Assembly: GCA_023391175.1 (NCBI GenBank)
Contig: JAEWBL010000560.1
Span: forward strand, 1 to 5,668
DNA length: 5,668 nt
Direction of reading: 5' to 3'
Source: Pseudomonadota bacterium
GTDB lineage: Bacteria > Pseudomonadota > Alphaproteobacteria > Rhizobiales > Xanthobacteraceae
Shown here: positions 1 through 5,668 of the stretch, piece by piece
Position numbering within the stretch: position 1 is the stretch's first letter
Layout of the letters: the number at the start of each line of letters is the position of its first letter
Made by a program: the position numbers and the translations under genes
Notes under the pieces: model-generated
What the model saw: only the letters and a program-made list of their open reading frames with translations
What the model was told of the DNA's origin: nothing
Database searches by the model: none

Positions 1-133
1 TGTAGGGGCTGGCGCCCGCCACCAGCGGCAGCAGCGCCAGCGCGAGGAGGCCCGCGCCGATGAGCGCGCCGCGCCCCCGCTGCGATGCGGCTGCGGGCGC
101 GGCCTGCGCGGATGCGTTGGAAGTGACCGGCAT
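1..133 (-). CDS. livM: LivM-type branched-chain ABC transporter permease, N-terminal part (runs off left edge)
   Basis: This is the beginning of the second membrane subunit of a LivKHMGF-type importer. Only the first 44 codons are in the window, and the gene continues past position 1. The visible product begins MPVTSNASAQ, followed by an Ala-rich, polar cytoplasmic tail with a basic SQRGRG stretch, then a hydrophobic segment (about residues 24-41, LIGAGLLALALLPLVAG) ending in ASPY. A hydrophobic helix running into an A-x-P-Y turn is typical of the LivM N-terminus. The ATG at 133 lies 11 nt after the stop of the upstream permease gene, with a modest AAGGCGA purine stretch ahead of it, so the two permeases are almost certainly co-transcribed and perhaps translationally coupled. 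The identification rests on position plus this short segment. The transport and ATP-binding portions cannot be seen here. Confidence 0.8.
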   Translation of the reverse strand, partial: MPVTSNASAQAAPAAASQRGRGALIGAGLLALALLPLVAGASPY

Positions 134-144
134 GGCTTCGCCTT

Positions 145-1017
145 TCAGCCGCGACGGGCGCGCGCGCCGAACAGGCCGTTCGGCATCAGGAACAGGACGA
201 GCAGGAACAGCACCATTCCGGCGAGCTCCTGCAGGGCGGACGAGGCGAGCGTCACGGTCAGCGCCTCGGTGACGCCGAGCAGCACCGCGCCCAGGAACAC
301 GCCGGGGATGGAGCCGACGCCCGCCAGCACGGTGATGATGAAGGCCTTCACCGTCAGCGCGTGCCCGGTGGCCGGCTGCACCACGCTCATGGTGTAGAGC
401 GCGACGCCGGCGAACGAGGCGAGCGCGCCCGCCACCAGGAAGGACACGGTCTCGATGCGGGTGGGGTTGATGCCCATCAGCTTGGCGGCGCCGCGATTGG
501 AGGAGACGGCGCGCACCGCGCGGCCGTACCAGCTGGACTTCAGCCACCACCACAGCGCGCCCATCAGCACCAGCGAGAGCACGAAGGCGATGATCTCGCT
601 GCGCATGGCGAACAGGTCGCCCAGCGACACCGCATCCTGCAGGAAGGGCGAGGCGGTGGTGCGCACGTCGCTGGCGAACACCAGCAGGATGGCGTTGGTG
701 AGGATGATGCCGATGGCGAAGGTGAGGATGAGCGAGTTCAGCTCGCGGTGGTCCTTGATGCGGTCCACCAGCAGGAACAGCACGAAGCTCGCCGCCGCCA
801 CCACCACCAGCGCGAGCGGGATGGCGAAATAGGGATCGAGCCCTGTCCGCGATTCCACCAGATAGGCCATGTAGGCGGCGAGCAGCACCAGCTCGCCATG
901 GGCGAGGTTGATGATGCGCATGGCGCCGAAGGCGAGGGCGAGGCCGAGGGCCACCAGCGCATAGACGCTGCCGATGAGCACGCCGGAGAACAGCGCCTGC
1001 AGGATGAGTTCGGTCAT
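145..1017 (-). CDS. livH: LivH-type branched-chain ABC transporter permease
   Basis: This 290-residue inner-membrane permease is one half of the heterodimeric channel of a HAAT-family importer, and its length is normal for LivH. The sequence is almost entirely hydrophobic helices. It opens with LILQALFSGVLIGSVYALVA and the diagnostic GAMRIINLAHGELVLLAAY region (about residues 31-49). Further membrane segments lie around 65-85, 96-115, 141-160, 190-212, 224-250 and 262-279. The polar stretch GRAVRAVSSNRGAAKLMGIN (about 165-184) corresponds to the cytoplasmic loop that contacts the ATPase. The ATG at 1017 was chosen because a strong GAGGTGA ribosome binding site sits just ahead of it (minus strand, about 1019-1025). 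The gene is 123 bp downstream of the binding-protein gene and 11 nt upstream of the LivM-type gene. Family assignment is firm. The substrate is not: the neighbouring beta-oxidation genes suggest an organic acid rather than leucine, isoleucine or valine. Confidence 0.93.
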   Translation of the reverse strand: MTELILQALFSGVLIGSVYALVALGLALAFGAMRIINLAHGELVLLAAYMAYLVESRTGLDPYFAIPLALVVVAAASFVLFLLVDRIKDHRELNSLILTFAIGIILTNAILLVFASDVRTTASPFLQDAVSLGDLFAMRSEIIAFVLSLVLMGALWWWLKSSWYGRAVRAVSSNRGAAKLMGINPTRIETVSFLVAGALASFAGVALYTMSVVQPATGHALTVKAFIITVLAGVGSIPGVFLGAVLLGVTEALTVTLASSALQELAGMVLFLLVLFLMPNGLFGARARRG

Positions 1018-1093
1018 GTCACCTCGGATGGGGCAAGGCGGGCGGTACAGAGCGGCGGTGAGGAGCAGGCCGGGGTCGGGGCACCGGCAGGAT

Positions 1094-1125
1094 GCGGCCC
1101 GCCGGCGCCGGTGCCGGCGGGCCGC
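1094..1125 (-). other. Strong intergenic hairpin between binding-protein and permease genes
   Basis: A perfect inverted repeat has 13-bp arms (1094-1106 and 1113-1125, GCGGCCCGCCGGC and its reverse complement) around a 6-nt loop. On the minus strand the stem begins 15 nt after the binding-protein stop codon. It is all G/C and no T-run follows, so it is not a canonical intrinsic terminator. In ABC importer operons such as malE-malF, a stable stem after the binding-protein gene protects the upstream mRNA from 3' exonuclease or partly limits readthrough, giving excess binding protein over permease. That role is inferred here from position and structure only. Confidence 0.6.
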
Positions 1126-1140
1126 GATGTCAGCCTCGCC

Positions 1141-2319
1141 TCACCACGGCAGGGCGGGATAGGCGATCTCGCCCGTGGCGGCCGACTTCGGCGACACCAG
1201 CACGATCTTGCCGTCGCGGTGCTGGCCCATGGAGAGCGCGAAGTTGGGGTTGTCGCCGGTCTCGTCGAACTGGATGCGGCCGAGCAGGCTGTTGCGGTCG
1301 GTCTTGCGCATCTCGGCGGCAAGCCCGCCCTTGTCCAGCGTGCCCGCCTCGGCGGCGCGGACGATGGCCTCGCACAGCGCCATGGTCTCCACGAAGCTCA
1401 GGGTGGAGAGATACTCGATCTCTTTATTGTACGACTGCTTGTAGATCTCCGAGAACTTGCGCCCCTCCTCGTCCTTCACTTCCACCGGGAACGGCAGGAA
1501 GGAGGTGCCGACCACGTTGTTCATCAGGTCGGGGAACTCGGTGTACATCTTCGGAGTGGCGAGGGACCAGGTGCCGACGATCAGCTTCACGTTGGGCTTC
1601 AGCACCTTGGCGGCGCGGATGATGCCCACGTAGTCGTTCTCGTAGGCCGACATCATGATGATGTCCGGCTTGTCCTGCAGCTTGATCTTGTTGATGATCG
1701 GCTTGAAATCCGTGATCGCCGGATCGAACTTGTGCACCGTCACGGCGATGCCCTTGGCGGCGAGGTCCTTCTCCAGCCCCTCGGCGAGCAGCGCGGGCGC
1801 CTCCTTGGTGGAGGCGACGATGGACACCTTCGCGGGCTTCAGGTCGCCGATGAGGGTGGCGATGCCGCGCTCGTAGCCGGCATTGTTGTTGATGCGGAAG
1901 AAGGTCTTCAGCCCGCGCTTGGTCAGCTCGTCGGAGACGGCGCCGGCGGTGATGTAGACCTTGCCGAGCTTGTCGGAGGCGTCGGACGCCGGGCCGATGA
2001 TGTTGGAGCCGTAGCCGCCGATCAGCGCCACCGCGCCGTCGGACGACAGCTTCTCCACCGCCGAGACCGCCTTGGCCGGAGTGCTCTCGTCGTCGATGAG
2101 GTCCACCTTCACCTGGAACTTGGGCGAGGCGGCGTTGCACATCTTCACCGCCACCTGCATGCCTTCGGTGAAGGCTTGGCCGGAGCGAGCAAGCGAGCCG
2201 GTGAGCGGCATGTGCGCGCCAATGGTGAAGGTCTTCGGCGCGTCCTGGGCCTCGGTGGCGGTTGCCGCCACGGTGAGGCTGAACACCAGCGCCGCCGACA
2301 CGATTGTCCTGCCGACCAT
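1141..2319 (-). CDS. Periplasmic substrate-binding protein of HAAT/LivK-type ABC importer
   Basis: This 392-residue periplasmic protein is the ligand-capturing component of the importer encoded downstream on the same strand. It has a Sec signal peptide (basic MVGR, hydrophobic core about residues 6-19, likely cleavage after TEA at residue 24) and no lipobox cysteine. The mature part starts with FTIGAHMPLTGSLARSGQAF, the first strand and ligand loop of the periplasmic-binding-protein type I fold. It continues with VDLIDDESTPAKAV, the ALIGGYGSNIIGPASDASDKLGKVYITAGAVSDELT region (about 98-133, spanning ligand-contacting loops), and later PDIIMMSAYENDYVGIIRAAK. Two cysteines (C61 and one in TMALCEAI) could form a disulfide. 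The start at 2319 is set by an excellent AGGGAGGA ribosome binding site 6 nt upstream. The frame is open further upstream to 2604, but that extension has no signal-peptide character. Several proteins of this family in Rhodopseudomonas bind aromatic, fatty or dicarboxylic acids, so the substrate is left open. Confidence 0.92.
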   Translation of the reverse strand: MVGRTIVSAALVFSLTVAATATEAQDAPKTFTIGAHMPLTGSLARSGQAFTEGMQVAVKMCNAASPKFQVKVDLIDDESTPAKAVSAVEKLSSDGAVALIGGYGSNIIGPASDASDKLGKVYITAGAVSDELTKRGLKTFFRINNNAGYERGIATLIGDLKPAKVSIVASTKEAPALLAEGLEKDLAAKGIAVTVHKFDPAITDFKPIINKIKLQDKPDIIMMSAYENDYVGIIRAAKVLKPNVKLIVGTWSLATPKMYTEFPDLMNNVVGTSFLPFPVEVKDEEGRKFSEIYKQSYNKEIEYLSTLSFVETMALCEAIVRAAEAGTLDKGGLAAEMRKTDRNSLLGRIQFDETGDNPNFALSMGQHRDGKIVLVSPKSAATGEIAYPALPW

Positions 2320-2323
2320 GTAT

Positions 2324-2331
2324 GTCCTCCC
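2324..2331 (-). promoter_or_regulatory. Ribosome binding site of the substrate-binding-protein gene
   Basis: On the minus strand GGGAGGAC lies about 6 nt before the ATG at 2319, a near-perfect anti-16S match. It fixes the start at 2319 rather than at the upstream in-frame ATG at 2604. Confidence 0.8.
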
Positions 2332-2354
2332 TGAGCGTTTCTGACGCCGGGGCG

Positions 2355-2368
2355 GCCGATCTCTCGGC
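2355..2368 (-). other. Small GNRA-tetraloop hairpin near the transporter ribosome binding site
   Basis: On the minus strand GCCGA-GAGA-TCGGC forms a 5-bp stem closed by a GAGA (GNRA) tetraloop, about 25 nt before the ribosome binding site. An alternative pairing of ACGCCG (2344-2349) with CGGCGT (2365-2370) overlaps it, so the two are mutually exclusive. It may be leader structure or coincidence. Confidence 0.3.
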
Positions 2369-2450
2369 GTGGCTGCCCGGCGGGCGCAGACGTATCCGCG
2401 ACCGGAGCGGCACAAGCCGTCCGCCACGTGACCGCTGCTGCGGTGATCCG

Positions 2451-2540
2451 GCGGAGAGGGCATGTGCGGGAGGTGTAGCGGCCGCCGCCGCGGACTCGGT
2501 GCGGACGGCAAAGACCTCCCCTTCTGCGCAGCCTCTCCGC
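2451..2540 (-). other. Nested inverted repeats in the transporter mRNA leader
   Basis: Two nested perfect inverted repeats could fold into one long stem. The outer arms are GCGGAGAGG (2451-2459) and CCTCTCCGC (2532-2540). The inner arms are GGGAGGT (2468-2474) and ACCTCCC (2514-2520). If transcription starts near the TTGACA on the minus strand (2606-2611), this stem would lie in the 5' untranslated leader of the binding-protein gene. It matches no riboswitch family that I recognise, and GC-rich sequence forms such pairs readily, so a function is uncertain. Confidence 0.35.
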
Positions 2541-2605
2541 GTTCTGACCCCGCCACGCGACCGGCGCCCGGGGCTGGAGGATGAATGCCACGCACCGCCG
2601 CCACG

Positions 2606-2611
2606 TGTCAA
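2606..2611 (-). promoter_or_regulatory. Candidate -35 element for the transporter operon
   Basis: The minus strand reads exactly TTGACA here. No good TATAAT-like hexamer lies 16-18 nt downstream (GCATTC and CATTCA are the best), so the promoter is only tentative. It would give a 5' leader of roughly 250 nt. One operator-like copy (2627-2643) lies just upstream of it. Confidence 0.3.
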
Positions 2612-2626
2612 TTGTGCAGTCATCAG

Positions 2627-2643
2627 TTCTGCATAATGGAACA
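2627..2643. promoter_or_regulatory. Operator-like element, copy 1 (transporter-proximal)
   Basis: TTCTGCATAATGGAACA matches the element at 2744-2760 at 14 of 17 positions, including the first nine bases without interruption. With the preceding G it keeps GTTC/GAAC outer arms (2626-2629 and 2639-2642), but its inner dyad is degenerate. Its position beside the minus-strand TTGACA suggests the same regulator could act on the transporter operon. The regulator family cannot be told from this site. Confidence 0.5.
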
Positions 2644-2692
2644 AGCTATCCAAGACGCTTATCTGGCGCCGCTGACGATTCGAACTGTCTGC

Positions 2693-2698
2693 TTGACA
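2693..2698 (+). promoter_or_regulatory. Candidate -35 element for the pimF-like operon
   Basis: An exact TTGACA, within CTTGAC as common in alphaproteobacterial sigma-70 promoters, lies 75 bp before the pimF-like ATG. The hexamer 17 nt downstream (CACGTC, 2716-2721) is a poor -10 match, so the assignment is tentative. Transcription from it would start near 2728, placing the palindromes at 2729-2760 immediately downstream, a typical repressor position. Confidence 0.35.
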
Positions 2699-2728
2699 AG
2701 ATCTGCTCTGCAAGGCACGTCTTCAGAA

Positions 2729-2745
2729 AATTGCAGACGGCAATT
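2729..2745. promoter_or_regulatory. Inverted repeat AATTGC-N5-GCAATT upstream of the pimF-like gene
   Basis: There are perfect 6-bp arms (2729-2734 and 2740-2745) separated by AGACG. The right arm shares two bases with the adjoining TTCTGC palindrome, so proteins bound to the two dyads would probably compete or cooperate. It could be a second operator or part of one extended site. Confidence 0.4.
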
Positions 2746-2760
2746 CTGCATAGCAGAACA
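2744..2760. promoter_or_regulatory. Operator-like palindrome, copy 2 (pimF-proximal)
   Basis: TTCTGC-ATA-GCAGAA (2744-2758) is a perfect 15-bp dyad, followed by CA that is shared with copy 1. It ends only a few bases before the AAGGGAG ribosome binding site, so a bound dimer would block either transcription start or elongation. Dyads of this length are typical of dimeric regulators such as the IclR, MarR and TetR families. No regulator gene is in the window, so the family is undetermined. Confidence 0.6.
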
Positions 2761-2761
2761 C

Positions 2762-2769
2762 AAGGGAGA
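2762..2769 (+). promoter_or_regulatory. Ribosome binding site of the pimF-like gene
   Basis: AAGGGAGA lies 4 nt before the ATG at 2774. It decides this start over the in-frame ATG at 2585, whose 63-residue extension would run through the operator region and resembles no crotonase N-terminus. Confidence 0.8.
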
Positions 2770-2773
2770 CAAC

Positions 2774-4465
<1,692 letters not shown>

Positions 4466-4470
4466 CCCGA

Positions 4471-4490
4471 GGGTGCCCGCGCGGGCACCC
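4471..4490 (+). other. Perfect 20-nt palindrome 5 nt after the in-frame TAA
   Basis: GGGTGCCCGC is followed directly by its reverse complement GCGGGCACCC, which as RNA gives an 8-bp GC stem with a GCGC tetraloop. It lies within sequence that would encode GARAGTR in the full-length protein. No T-run follows, so it is not an intrinsic terminator. Stems at this distance are known to stimulate stop-codon readthrough in some viral and cellular genes. Here that is only a possibility, since coding GC-rich DNA produces such palindromes by chance. Confidence 0.45.
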
Positions 4491-4845
4491 GCGATCCAGA
4501 GACGGAGGCGCTGATCGCCGCGCTCTCCGCCGAGCGCGGCATCGCCCGCCGCAGCTTCACCATCGAGGAGATCCAGGCGCGCCTGTTCTACCCGATGGTC
4601 AACGAGGGCGCGAAGATCCTGGAGGAGGGCATCGCCGCCCGTTCCGGCGACATCGATGTCATCTGGCTCAACGGCTACAACTGGCCGTCCTTCACCGGCG
4701 GGCCCATGCACTGGGCCGAGGGCGTGGGCCTTGCCCGCATCGTCGCCGGCCTCGAGGAGATGGCCACCGAGACCGGTGACGACAGCCTGAAGCCGGCGGC
4801 GCTGCTGAGGCGCCTCGCGGCCGGGCCCGGCACGTTCGCGGCGGC

Positions 4846-4850
4846 GGAGG
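4846..4850 (+). promoter_or_regulatory. Ribosome binding site of the CoA-ligase gene
   Basis: GGAGG lies 7 nt before the ATG at 4858, inside the last codons of the fusion-gene tail. The ligase can therefore be translated independently even if ribosomes stop at 4465. Confidence 0.65.
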
Positions 4851-4857
4851 CGGCGTG

Positions 4858-5668
<811 letters not shown>

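Larger units (their letters stand above)
2320..2773. promoter_or_regulatory. Divergent intergenic control region
   Basis: This 454-bp gap separates the two divergent units. It has two compositional halves. About 2320-2607 is GC-rich and would be a long 5' leader for the minus-strand transporter mRNA; it contains stem-forming repeats but no convincing gene. About 2608-2773 is clearly AT-richer than anything else in the window and carries a repeated operator-like element, overlapping palindromes, and an exact TTGACA on each strand. Open frames through this gap (for example plus-strand 2304-2636 and the N-terminal extensions of the flanking genes) look like no known protein and are best regarded as chance openings in GC-rich DNA. 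Confidence 0.8.

Noticed and set aside
361..2334. Plus-strand 657-codon open frame opposite the transporter genes
   Set aside because: It is the antisense of livH and the binding-protein gene. The product is a low-complexity His/Gly/Glu/Arg-rich mix with no recognisable domain, as expected opposite high-GC3 genes.
2320..2604. N-terminal extension of the binding protein to an ATG at 2604
   Set aside because: A perfect ribosome binding site and a classical signal peptide start at 2319. The extension is Arg/Pro-rich and would bury the signal peptide.
2421..2607. Direct repeat CCGCCACGTG (2421-2430 and 2598-2607) as a regulator site
   Set aside because: A ten-base GC-rich repeat 177 bp apart is easily expected by chance, and it has no clear relation to either promoter.
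2660..2692. tRNA-like fragment (GTTCGAATC followed by GCGCCA on the minus strand)
   Set aside because: The T-loop-like string lacks a pairing T-stem beyond one base pair, and no acceptor, D or anticodon arm is found nearby.
2585..2773. N-terminal extension of the fusion enzyme to an ATG at 2585
   Set aside because: It would run through the operator palindromes and precede the normal crotonase start. The ATG at 2774 has the ribosome binding site.
4471..4490. Intrinsic terminator after the in-frame stop
   Set aside because: The stem has no following T-run, and the sequence continues as conserved coding frame into the next gene.

Overview
The window is very GC-rich with strongly G/C-biased third codon positions. 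Its gene content is typical of an alphaproteobacterium, most likely a metabolically versatile Hyphomicrobiales member (Xanthobacter, Azorhizobium, Ancylobacter or Rhodopseudomonas type). That placement is inferred from composition and gene families, not from a search.

Two divergent transcription units flank a roughly 450-bp control region (2320-2773). On the minus strand lies the start of a branched-chain-amino-acid-type (LivKHM/HAAT) ABC importer: a periplasmic binding protein (2319 to 1141), a LivH-type permease (1017 to 145) and the first 44 codons of a LivM-type permease (133 to beyond the left edge). A perfect 13-bp-stem hairpin lies between the binding-protein and permease genes. On the plus strand lies a beta-oxidation unit: a fused enoyl-CoA hydratase/3-hydroxyacyl-CoA dehydrogenase (from 2774), followed with a 1-nt overlap by an acyl-CoA ligase (from 4858, running off the right edge). 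The order fusion enzyme then CoA ligase matches pimF-pimA of the Rhodopseudomonas palustris pimFABCDE dicarboxylate-degradation operon. The neighbouring importer therefore probably brings in a fatty, dicarboxylic or aromatic acid rather than an amino acid, and the ligase and fusion enzyme activate and oxidise it.

The most notable observation is an in-frame TAA (4463-4465) inside the fusion gene. The reading frame continues unbroken and in the same phase for 130 more codons, which encode the second C-terminal dehydrogenase domain, and ends at 4858 against the ligase start. Without this stop the protein would be 694 residues, the usual family size; with it the product is 563 residues. All recognisable catalytic residues of both active sites lie before the stop. 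A perfect 20-nt palindrome begins 5 nt after it.

The control region has a sharply AT-richer part (about 2608-2773). It contains two copies (14/17 identical) of an operator-like element, one of which holds a perfect TTCTGC-N3-GCAGAA palindrome just upstream of the fusion gene's ribosome binding site. It also holds an overlapping AATTGC-N5-GCAATT inverted repeat and an exact TTGACA on each strand. This looks like shared control of both divergent units by a regulator encoded outside the window. No RNA genes, mobile elements or CRISPR arrays were seen.
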